Below are positions 54,624 through 64,000 of a DNA stretch of 64,000 bases, piece by piece. The translations under genes and the position numbers were made by a program. Origin of the DNA: Periplaneta americana (lineage: Eukaryota; Arthropoda; Insecta; Blattodea; Blattidae); NCBI RefSeq assembly GCF_040183065.1, contig NC_091122.1:160933955-160997954 (forward strand). The letters are read 5' to 3'. Under the pieces are notes generated by a model. It was not told the DNA's origin. It ran no database searches and saw only the letters and a list, made by a program, of their open reading frames with translations. Each line of letters opens with the position of its first letter. The stretch's first letter is position 1.

Positions 54624-57235
54624 CAGGGACATCATTTAATTTTTACTAATATTTCTAAAATTAACCTCGCTATTCCTTTGGATTAGCTGTTGAAAATCGG
54701 AAACACCGTTTGCTTACCCCTTCCACGACTGAAGTTCGATGATACTGGGGTAAAATACAAACAAATCACTCTACTAGGTATCGGAGGGAAGAAAAGTACT
54801 GCATGCATTTATGTAAACTAGGAAATATCGCAATTTTGAGTTTGATAATTTTCATTAGGTTTTTGTTTAATCAGAATACAGTACTGTATTACCAATAAGT
54901 GTTTTTACTCACGAACTGAGTTATCCATTCGAAAGTATTCATTATGCAGTGTATATTTTACTGCCTGCAGCACATTAGCGTACAATATAGAGAATGAAAT
55001 TAAATTGAAAAATAATCATAATATGGATATTTAAACACATTTTTGAAAATAGTGGCCGTTCATTTCGATACAGGTTTCAGTTCATTTGTGCATATTATCG
55101 CACTATAGACTATTGTACCTAATTCCAATTACCAGTTTCGTTCTTCGTACTAGTAACTCATGTTGAAATAATTCTGTACCTACTCTATAAAAGAGTAGCC
55201 TACCTTACGTAGGCCTACTGTAAATTCAATCTTCACTTCTGTCCTATTCGAAAAGATAAAATTACTCAGACATGCTATCTACTGTCCGTCCAAGTGGTGT
55301 TGTCGCAGGGACGTAGAAAGGGGGAAATTACGTGACAATTAATTACTTAACGAGATACTTTTATTTAAGTTATTTTAAACAGTTGTACAGGGACATCATT
55401 TTATTTTTACTAACATTTCTAATATTAACCTGGATATACCTTTGGATCAACGATTAAAAACCGGAAACACCGTTTGCTACCTCCTTCCACGACTGGAGTT
55501 CGATGATACTGGCGTAATATACAAACAAATCACTTTACTAGGTATAGGAGGGAAGAAAAGTAGTTCATCCATTTACGTAAACTAGGAAATATCGCGATTT
55601 TGACTTTGATAATTTCCATTAGGTGTTTGTTTAATCAGAATGCAGTACTGTATTAACAATAATTGTTTTTACTCACGAACTGAGTTATCCATTGGAAAGT
55701 ATTCATTATTCAGTGTATATTTTACTGTCTACAGAAGATTAGCGTACAATATAGAGAATGAAGTTAAATTGAAAAAATAATCATAATATGGATATTTAAA
55801 CACATTTTTGAAAATAGTGGCCGTTCATTTCGATACAGATTTCAGTTCTTTTGTGCATATTATCGCACTATAGACTATTGTACCTAATTCCAATTACCAG
55901 TACTAGTACCTCATGTTGAAATAATTCTGTACCTACTCTATAAAAGTGTAGCCCACCTTACGTACTGTAAATTCAGTCTTCACTTCTGCCCGATCCGAAA
56001 AGATAAAATTACTCAGACATCCTGCCTGCTGTCCGTCCAAGTGGTTTTGTAGCAGGGACGTAGAAAGGGGGAAATTAGTGACAGTTAATTACTTAACGAG
56101 ATCCTTCTATTTACGTTATTTTAAACAGTTGTACAGGGACATCATTTTATTTTTACTAATATTTTTAATATTAACCTGGCTATGCCTTTGAATTAACGGT
56201 TGAAAACAGAAAACACCGTTTGCTACCCCTTCCACGAACGGAGTTCGATGATGCTGGCGTAAAATGCAAACAAATCACTTTACTAGGTATAGGAGGGGAG
56301 CAAAATAGTTCATCCATTTACGTAAACTAGGAAATGTCGCAAGTTTGAGTTTGATAATTTTCATTAGGTTTTTGTTTAATCGAAATACAGTACAGTATTA
56401 ACAATAAGCGTTTTTACTCACGAACTGAGTTATCCAGGCGGACGTATTCATTATGCAGTGTATATTATACTGTCTACAGCACATTAGCGTACAATATAGA
56501 GAATGAAGTTAAATTGAAAAATAATAATCATAATATGGATATTTAAACACATTTTTTGAAAATGGTGGCCGTTCATTTCGATACAGGCTTCAGTATTTTT
56601 GTGCATATTATCGCACTATAAACTATTGCATCTAATTCCAATTACTAGTTTAGTCCTTCGTACTAGTAACTCATGCTGAACTAATTCTGTACCTACTGTA
56701 TAAAAGAGTACCTTACGTACTGTAAATTCAATCTTCACTTCTGCCCGACCCGAAAAAATAAAATTACTCAGACATGCTATCTACTGTCCGTCCAAGTGGT
56801 TATGCCGCAGGGCCGTAGAAAGAGGGGAAATCACGTGACAGTTAATTACTTAACGAGGCCATTTTATTTAAGATATTTTAAACAGTTGTATAATATTAAA
56901 ACATAAATTAATGTTTTCAGAAAAGAGCCAAGACAGCCCAGCCACTAGCTTTATAGAGGGGCGAGTAAAAGTAGGTGGGGGAAATCGGGATGCGACGTAG
57001 GCAAACGGACGACAGTACCTGTGCAAAAATATGATTCAATATTGAAAGCTCTTTCGTCACTGGAAAATGCGAACATATTTCTGAAACGTACCATACTCAC
57101 TAACTTAGTACTATATGCGACCTTAGTTCTGTGTGGAGGACAGTTGGAACATTATTAGTAAAAGGGGTGGGAGTGAAGTACACACAAAAACTCAGGTACA
57201 ATAAAAATTGAAGTAAAAATAAAATGATGTCCCTG
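54624..57235 (+). mobile_element. CAGGGACATC MITE, three-unit tandem array (copy 3)
   Basis: Units start at 54624, 55388 and 56134. The first two stop at the same internal point (TTTTAAACAGTTG then TA) and pass directly into the next unit's CAGGG terminus; the third is full length and ends at 57235 with TA. The result is two copies of the left 750 bp followed by one complete element. Confidence 0.85.
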
Positions 57236-57237
57236 TA

Positions 57238-58010
57238 TACAGCACGACCCGTTGCCGTCAACCTGGCTGCAACGAGACAGAAACTCTTGGCCATGTGTTA
57301 GGCTTTTGTCGGAAAGGAGAGTTATTGCGTAACAACAGGCCTCATAGAGTCCGTGGAGCTATCGCCTGTCTTCTTCGGAACAAGGGTTGGGAAGTTCATG
57401 AAGAGGTCCACTGCATTTCTGAAGACGACTCTCACAGTAGAGCGGATATAATAGCAGTAAACAGACAACAACAAAAGGCTATTATCATAGATCCAACTAT
57501 ACGAATGGAGAGAGATCTAAACCAAGCTCATCAGGTTGATCAGGAAAAGAGGGCTATTTATGAACCTTGTATTCCCTACCTTAGTGCCAAGTATAATATC
57601 CCTCTCTTCAATTGGTCAGTGACAGGTTTATTTTTTGGTGCTCGGAGTTCTTTACCAAAATTTACGTATCATTTTTTAAAACAATTATCAATATCATCTT
57701 TTGAAATTCAAAAAATCATGTCGCAAATTCTCAAAGACTCCCTGCAGATTATACAATTTCATTTATACCACTCAGAAGGCCTCAGTTAAGGATATGATAA
57801 TTTTACATAAAATCTTTTATTTATCAGTATAATTTTATAGTCATCTTCTAAGATTTTATTTTATAATTGGTAATCAATGGTGCTTAATTATTACACTTTA
57901 TTTTTATAACAATATTCGTATTTAATTAATTATATTTGTTTGATATTAATTTCCGGATCCCCGTGGTCATCCTTAATTAAGGCCGGATGAGATTTTCTCT
58001 TTCTCTCTCT
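57238..58010 (+). pseudogene. R2-like LINE C-terminal end (zinc knuckle and restriction-like endonuclease)
   Basis: Coding begins within the knuckle CRQPGCNETETLGHVLGFC (C-x4-C-x7-H-x4-C) and the frame 57295-57789 continues RNNRPHRVRGAIACLLRNKG, then SHSRADIIAV and KAIIIDPTIRMERD, the restriction-like endonuclease core with the D-x(13-15)-D spacing; the family's PD has become AD. It ends YHSEGLS, stop. A 3' UTR of about 220 bp follows. In R2-like LINEs this endonuclease nicks the target for priming. The copy starts directly at the TA of the MITE array. The reverse transcriptase fragment at 26850-28037 may be the same family. Confidence 0.8.
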
Positions 58011-59036
58011 CTAGACATGCTTGGCAATAAATGGTTCATCGCCTCGATATCGTCACAGTGACAGCTGGAGCTCACATAGAGATATGGTGATGTGCATATC
58101 GAAACTTGTTGAGTTTTCCTTTCATATAAACGTTACTGTAGGTTTCTATCTTCAACCGTTTACCAGTCACATACAATTGAAATTAGGTACATTCGAGCGC
58201 CCCACTCTGTATACACTTGCATTTCACTACACATATACATTTTAGTTTCTGTTTATAGCGGGGACTTTCCAGACAAAGGCCGGTGACGCACAGTTTAAGT
58301 ACCACTGATATAAAGTAATTCAAGCTATAAATGCCTGTACAGTAATTTCAAATTATCCTTCTGTATACACTGCCCTCTACAATACTCACACGTCTCTATT
58401 GCGGAGAGAAATAATTCCCTTGGAGTGTCCGCGTTAGGGAGGTTTCATTTTGTAGTTTTATGAATATATTCAATTCCTAATTTTAATTTCTTTTGCATTT
58501 CAGCCATGTTTGTTTTAAAGAATGCTTGTAGAAGAAATTGAAGATAAGGAAGAGTATTTACTACAATCACGCCTCTTAATTATTTCAAGTAACAGAATTA
58601 TGTTACAGAAATACATTAACTATAAGAAACCGCAATACAAAGTACATTGATACACATAATTTTAGAAAATAATATTATATTCAATTAATCTTCATTATAT
58701 ATATTGCTATTTAACTTAATTTAATATTTCAGACATTTCCAAAGTACCGTATTAAGATGTATTTACAATAATTCTGTACTTAAAAATATTGGTGGATTGT
58801 AAATCCCCCCCTCATTAACTTGCTTTATTCATGTAAGTTATAATGATGTGACAGAAGAATTATATACTTTAATTTGGTTAAAAAAGACTAAAGTTTTCGC
58901 CACCTTAGGCATCTTCAGCTAGCTCCCCAAATATTGACTTCAATTGAATATATAGAGGTATAATTTGTTGTTAAGAATGAATATAATTATAACACGTTTT
59001 GTTTAATTATCTATCTTCTTATTTTGATTCCATCAA
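58011..59036. other. No gene recognised
   Basis: AT-rich, low-copy in appearance. The 74-aa frame at 58021 shows no motif. Confidence 0.5.
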
Positions 59037-59040
59037 GTTC

Positions 59041-60272
59041 AGAGTAAAGGTTTAAAATACCATCTATAGAATTTCTTTCATATCAGAGTAAAGGTTTAAA
59101 ATAACATCTATAGAATTTCTTTCACATCAGAGTAAAGGATTAAAATACCATCTATAGAATTTCTTTCATATCAGAGTAAAGGTTTAAAATACCATCTATA
59201 GAATTTCTTTCATATCAGAGTAAAGGTTTAAAATACCATCTATAGAATTTCTTTCACATCAGAGTAAAGGTTTAAAATACCATCTATAGAATTTCTTTCA
59301 CATCAGAGTAAAGGATTAAAATACCATCTATAGAATTTCTTTCACATCAGAGTAAAGGTTTAAAATACCATCTATAGAATTTCTTTCACATCAGAGTAAA
59401 GGATTAAAATACCAACTATAGAATTTCTTTCACATCAGAGTAAAGGTTTGGAATACCATCTATAAAATTTCTTTCACATCAGAGTAAAGGTTTAAAATAC
59501 CATATATAGAATTTCTTTCATATCAGAGTAAAGGTTTGAAATACCATCTATAGAATTTCTTTCACATCAGAGTAAAGGTTTAAAATACCATCTATAGAAT
59601 TTCTTTCATATCAGAGTAAAGGTTTAAAATACCATCTATAGAATTTCTTTCACATCAGAGTAAAGGTTTAAAATACCATCTATAGAATTTCTTTCACATC
59701 AGAGTAAAGGTTTAAAATACCATCTATAGAATATCTTTCACATAAGAGTAAAGGTTTAAAATACCATCTATAGAATATCTTTCACATAAGAGTAAAGGTT
59801 TAAAATAACATCTATAAAATTTCTTTCATATCAGAGTAAAGGTTTAAAATACCATCTATAGAATTTCTTTCACATCAGAGTAAAGGATTAAAATACCATC
59901 TATAGAATTTCTTTCACATCAGAGTAAAGGTTTAAAATACCATCTATAGAATTTCTTTCATATCAGAGTAAAGGTTTAAAATACCATCTATAGAATTTCT
60001 TTCACATCAGAGTAAAGGATTAAAATACCATCTATAGAATTTCTTTCATATCAGAGTAAAGGTTTAAAATACCATCTATAGAATTTCTTTCACATCAGAG
60101 TAAAGGTTTAAAATACCATCTATAGAATTTCTTTCACATCAGAGTAAAGGTTTAAAATACCATCTATAGAATTTCTTTCACATAATAGTAAAGGTTTAAA
60201 ATATCATCTATAGAATTTCTTTCACATGAGAGTAAAGAATTAAAATACCACCTATAGAATTTCTTTCACATA
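59041..60272. repeat. 44-bp satellite array, 28 units
   Basis: The unit AGAGTAAAGGTTTAAAATAC plus CATCTATAGAATTTCTTTCA plus CATC repeats at an exact 44-bp period: 27 periods separate the first unit start (59041) from the last (60229), so there is no net length change. Variants are TATATC for CACATC, ATTAAA for TTTAAA and GAATATC for GAATTTC. No coding potential. Confidence 0.95.
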
Positions 60273-60450
60273 ATGCGGTTATGTTACGTTTTATCTAATA
60301 TACACTTGTGTAATATATATTTTCCTGTCATGTATGTATTTTACACAGTAAATAATAAAGAAATTTTCTAAGTATCCTTGTATCGAATGAATTCATTATC
60401 TAACAAATACCTTTTCTTTTTGCAAGTTGACAGTCATTTCAACATTGATT
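60273..60450. other. No feature recognised
   Basis: AT-rich spacer between the satellite and the next LINE. Confidence 0.5.
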
Positions 60451-60454
60451 TCTA

Positions 60455-61205
60455 CATTCATTCATTCATTCTTTCATTCATTCATAGTGTTCTGCCCAAG
60501 GGCAGGCCTTTCACTGCAAACCCAGTTTTCTCCAGTCTTTCCTATTGTCTGCCTTCCTCTTTGTTTCGTCATATGATCCATATATCTTAATGTCGTCTAT
60601 CATCTGTTATCGCCTTCTGTAACAAACTCTTCTCCCGTTTACCATTGTTTCCAGTGCATCTTTCAGTACACAGTTTATTCTCACCTAATGAACCAACCAA
60701 TTCCTTTTTCACTTTCTAATCACTTTCAGCATCATTCTTTCTTCACCCACTCTTTCCAACACAGCTTCATTTCTTATTCTGTCCGTCCACTTCACATGTT
60801 CCATTCTTCTCCAAATCCGTATTTCAAATGCTTCTATTTGTTTCTGTTCACATCATCGTAAGGTCCATGTTTCTGCCTCCATACAATGCCACACTCCATA
60901 CAAAGCACTTATCTTCCTATTTTTTTCAGAGGTCAGTATAAGACGCTCCTTTTTCTATTAAAAGCTTTCTTTGCCATTGGTATCCTCCTTTTGACTTCCT
61001 GGCAGCAGCTCATGTTACTGCTTTTAGTACATTCCAAGTATTTGAAGTTGCCCACTTGCTCCACTGCCTCATTTAGAATTCACAAGTTTACCTACTTTAT
61101 TTTTCTTCCTATGACCATGGTCTTTGTCATATTTGCAGTCATCTTCATCCCATACTGTTCACCATTTCAAAATAGTTACACTAAAATGGTAGTCTAATTC
61201 CTATT
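60455..61205 (-). pseudogene. LINE 3' end (second RTE/Jockey-like family)
   Basis: The minus strand encodes, with several stops and frame changes, MKMTANMTKTMVIGRKINKL, IRIWRRMEHVKWTDRIRNEA, VLERVGEERMMLKVIRKRKR and IDDIKIYGSYDETKRKADNR before KDWRKLGLQ and stop; the 3' UTR contains GCCCAAGGGCAGGCC-type sequence and a (GAAT)n tail. The VKWTDRIRNEAVLERVGEER block marks a different family from copies A-H. Heavily decayed. Confidence 0.65.
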
Positions 61206-61451
61206 CAAGAAAAAAAAAGTATAACCACGGGTCTGAGAAAAAATCATCATATAGTTATTCTTGGTATAAATCCCATTAAATCTTTATTGTTCAACATATA
61301 ATTATTAACGAAATAAACTTCATTATTTCGTTAATAGTGATTAGATCATTAATATTAATATTAGTTCAAAGAATGTAGAGAATATACAGTTTTATTTTTA
61401 AAAGAAGAAATATATTTTATATAGTATTTATATCAGAGAAATTAGCCTATG
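61206..61451. other. No feature recognised
   Basis: AT-rich. A short palindrome AACGAAATAAACTTCATTATTTCGTT lies at about 61307-61334. Confidence 0.4.
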
Positions 61452-61463
61452 TCCACCTGCTCG

Positions 61464-61588
61464 CATGTTGGGTAACTATCGGTGCTGGACCCCGGACTTA
61501 TTTCACCGGCATTATCACTTTCATATCATTCAGACGCTAAATAACCTGAGATGTTGATACAGTGTCGTAAAATAACCCAATAAAAAAT
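61464..61588 (+). repeat. SINE S, 5'-truncated, with 12-bp target duplication
   Basis: TCCACCTGCTCG at 61452-61463 recurs at 61589-61600. The 3' half from GTTGGGTAACTATCGGTGC is present with an A-rich end. The breakpoint is nearly the same as in the truncated copy at 37101. Confidence 0.9.
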
Positions 61589-61640
61589 CCACCTGCTCGT
61601 AGACAAGCTTCGTATTGCTTCAATAAATTTTTAATACTAG

Positions 61641-62771
61641 CACAGTCTACTATATACAGTCGCGAAGCTCAATATGTAGTAAAAATGCAAACATGGGTAG
61701 TTGCCCACCACTAGAATCGCTACTATCGCCTCATCATCACAGATCTCTCCTAGCAGATGACAAAATATGTTACACTTTCGTTGTCGTGTTCTTTTGAAAA
61801 AATTAACACCTTCCTTCCATTATTGAAATATTAAATGGATAAAGTTCATTTATTATTTTAATGAAGTATATTAAATTCCACCATAAACTCGAAGATACCT
61901 GGAAGAAATAAGTTAATATTATTTTTGTTTGTGCAAAACGAACTGAAATTTACTATAATCGCTTCACTCATTCAAGATTATAGCGATAATGAACTATGAA
62001 ACCAATAAATATTAATTTGCATTTCCCTTTACAACAATAATAATGGACATATGAATTAATGGGAGTAACTTACGTGTACCGGTACTTGTAGTGTAGGCTT
62101 ACGTAGTTAACAAAGTGGGATGAGGTTAAGCAATAATAATCACACCAGAATTGGAAATAAAACGTGATCAATAAATTTTATTGTAAGAGACTTTTTCTAC
62201 GTCTCTAGTAAAGTAACAAATAAAAATAACAACAAAATTAACAGCTATAATTAAAAACATATCCTTTGAAAAAAAAAAGTAGGCCTAAGTTGTCTGAAAA
62301 TGTACAATTATTCAAGGAATCAGCTGATACATACGTAGAATTAGTACAAAGCTTTTGTTTCTCAGCTGCAGGTAATAACAGAACAGGTTTATTTGAAACA
62401 TCAAATAAAGTTGGAACTGCATTCCAGATTAATTTATTTTTGTTTTCATTCATAAATTGTGTGTTTTAGAAATGAAGAGCGCAAAACTTTATATTATTAT
62501 AAAGATTTGCTTCATTCTTTGTCATTGGATCTTCCCTCCTGCTGTTTATTAACCATTTTTTGCATCTAGAAGTAAAATAAGAAATAGATGTTAGGATTTT
62601 TCTTCACGAGCATCAATGCGAAATACGCAACGATCTAGCACTCGATGGAAATACGACTCAGTCCACTCTAAATCCAAAGTCGACCGTGGACAGTCTATTG
62701 TTTCTAGTCGCTTTATCGCGAGATTTGCAAAAAATCACCTCAAGCTTCGCGACTGTATATAGTAGACTGTG
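61641..62771 (-). mobile_element. P-element-like transposon, internally deleted
   Basis: ATACTAG at 61634-61640 recurs at 62772-62778. Inverted ends CACAGTCTACTATATACAGT continue CGCGAAGCT. A THAP-domain remnant on the minus strand ties it to the P superfamily, whose transposases begin with THAP. The 182-bp element at 7625 shares its termini. Confidence 0.75.
62391..62565 (-). pseudogene. THAP domain, second-exon remnant of a P-like transposase
   Basis: After a likely 3' splice site (TTTTACTTCTAG) the minus strand reads CKKWLINSRREDPMTKNEAN, LYNNIKFCALHF, a stop, then NTQFMNENKNKLIW and NAVPTLFDV. THAP domains are C2CH zinc fingers with a conserved W, a late C-x2-H pair (here FCALHF) and a terminal AVPTIF box, all visible. 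The first exon with the initial C-x2-4-C pair is not found, and one in-frame stop follows HF. In P elements THAP binds the transposon ends. The rest of the transposase is deleted. Confidence 0.8.
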
Positions 62772-62778
62772 ATACTAG

Positions 62779-63117
62779 TCTCAATTCTTCTTATGTAATG
62801 TTACGAAGACCAGTCTACGAATGTAATGTAATGCTCACTCATATAACAACTGATGTGCTTGCGAACCCTGATAACGAATAAATGTATTAGTAAATTACAT
62901 ATCCAGATAAATGTAGCCATGCTTCGTCAGTAGGAATACTCATCAGTTATCGATTCGCAATTCCACAGGATACGTTAGGCAGAAATGAAAAGGAATCTTC
63001 AAAATGGTGATCATGGAAGTGTTACGACAACTGGCGAGCTGAAATGCCCTAAGAATCTCCTGCAGAATTTATGTACAAAATTAGCCGTGTCGCGCGACCT
63101 CTCTGAATAATACCACA
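62779..63117. other. No feature recognised
   Basis: No coding frame or repeat terminus identified; a few GC-richer words near 63060. Confidence 0.4.
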
Positions 63118-63125
63118 GTCTAGAG

Positions 63126-64000
63126 CAGAGGTCTCCAAAAAGCGTATCGTTATTCGTGCTCTCAATGCTGCCCGCCGAACACAGTGTGCTGTAAGGCTAG
63201 AGAAGGGGGAGAGACTCGTACCTCAACAGATGGGAGCGATCAGTGGGGGATCGCGGCAACGGTCTGCTTATGTTTACAAATAATATAAAAATAATAAGAA
63301 ATATCATACGTTTGTATATTATTTTGAAATACTATGAAGCTGGAGCCCCGTCTGTTGCTATTGACACAAGCCATTGCAAATTCAACCTCTTCTGTTCTAT
63401 GGTGCCTTTCATTGCCTGGAAAAGATCTTCTCCATTTGTATTTTGTAATTACATCTAGAAGACATTCAGACACAGTAAAATGTTCATTAACTCCTCGGAT
63501 GAAAATGGCTAGGTGAGCTTTGTCATTTCTATCTCTGCTTTCGTCCAATGTAAGTGAGTAAGCTACAAACTGGTTAAATGTGGTTTCGACCTCAGATTCA
63601 ATTTCATTTGCAATCTTTAAATTCCTTCTCTGAACTGTAATTGGAAACAATTTAATTTTCTTAAACTTTGACTTTGTTCTGGACACAGTATTTTAGTAAC
63701 GTCCTGTATGCACTATTTTACAAACGATGCTTCTGTAAAGGGGTTCATTGATTTTCCAATATTCCACGCTAGAACATAGCTAGCAAGAAGCTTTTTCTGT
63801 TTAAGACTGAGGACACGTGTGTGATTTGTGTTTGCATTTTCTTGTTTTATATTGATCAAAATACTTGTGGGCCTACGCATTTCACCCAAAATTAAACGAA
63901 AAACATATGCTTGTCATGTGGAACTCAGTGCAAACGTATTGTAATATACTGATTATTATTATGTATAGCCAACAGTTATACAGATACCCCAAAATAAAAA
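63126..64000 (-). mobile_element. Charlie-like hAT element, one end, runs off the window
   Basis: CAGAGGTCTCCAAAAAGCG at 63126 is a typical hAT terminus; the probable 8-bp target copy before it is GTCTAGAG. A transposase fragment follows on the minus strand. The other terminus lies beyond 64000. Confidence 0.65.
63325..63885 (-). pseudogene. hAT transposase fragment (GTF2IRD2/ZBED5-like)
   Basis: Minus strand, in order: LSLKQKKLLASYVLAWNIGK and MNPFTEASFVK, a stop, then PITVQRRNLKIANEIES, AYSLTLDESRDRNDKAHLAI (first catalytic Asp in LDES) and FIRGVNEHFTVSECLLDV; after a frameshift near 63420 come NGEDLFQAMKGTIEQKRLNL and WLVSIATDGAPAS (second Asp, TDGAP). These are the blocks of Charlie-type hAT transposases, also found in the domesticated GTF2IRD2 and ZBED5 proteins. 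The C-terminal half with the last Glu and the dimerisation region is missing. One stop, one frameshift and a terminal truncation make it inactive. Confidence 0.8.

Noticed and set aside
57295-57789. Host gene of 164 aa
   Set aside because: The zinc knuckle and RADII...DPT motifs mark it as the C-terminus of an R2-like LINE.
59041-60272. CRISPR-like regular repeat array
   Set aside because: The 44-bp units are contiguous with no unique spacers, and the DNA is animal nuclear; it is a satellite.

Overview
This is a repeat-saturated stretch of insect nuclear DNA, most likely from a cockroach; Periplaneta americana is the best guess. That rests on a RTE-like LINE whose 3' coding end (GHVARM and GRPRRRWEDN motifs, GTAA-type tail) I associate with that genome and which occurs here at least eight times, on a tRNA-derived SINE present in six copies, and on AT-rich DNA with frequent 'taggcctac' words. 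I see no operons, no CRISPR array and no LTR retrotransposon, provirus or Polinton.

Host genes. Only two loci look like ordinary genes: small secreted cysteine-rich peptides at 6141-6371 and 38559-38810. They share signal peptide, cysteine positions and about 200 bp of upstream DNA, so they are dispersed paralogues. A Crypton-like N-terminal fragment (16822-17010) and a coiled-coil exon-like ORF (19889-20024) are weaker candidates.

Layout. 1-5.8 kb: a motif-rich DNA element, two RTE-like LINE ends and an inverted pair of a 1-kb repeat. 5.9-7.8 kb: peptide gene 1, a TA-flanked MITE and a P-like MITE. 7.86-11.73 kb: a pogo-like foldback element split by a Mutator-like element (10-bp target duplication) and by a LINE. 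12-20 kb: pogo fragment, Tc1-like MITE, a hAT inside a SINE, LINE pieces and a TAA-flanked element split by a Jockey-type LINE. 20-25 kb: LINE reverse transcriptase fragment, a broken hAT carrying a SINE, and a MITE. 25.3-28.9 kb: one LINE copy split by a 2.2-kb composite bounded by inverted tRNA-like SINEs. 29.1-35.2 kb: Harbinger elements, a complete Tc1-like transposon and a foldback MITE. 35.9-40.5 kb: MITE, LINE and SINE, peptide gene 2 and a palindromic mariner derivative. 40.7-47.3 kb: LINE 3' end, Harbinger remnant and a hAT-like element with a nested MITE. 47.8-50.5 kb: a 366-bp-arm palindrome and an I-type LINE. 50.7-54.6 kb: a hAT interrupted by a rearranged mariner. 54.6-58 kb: a tandem MITE array joined to an R2-like LINE end. 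59.04-60.27 kb: a 28-unit, 44-bp satellite. 60.4 kb to the end: LINE, SINE, a P-element-like transposon with a THAP remnant and the end of a Charlie-like hAT.

The elements are not co-operating genes; the order of nesting gives relative ages. Eleven or more insertions have target-site duplications that can be read directly. Family assignments come from recognised protein motifs and terminal sequences, without database searches. Boundaries marked by a target duplication are firm to a few bases; the others are approximate.
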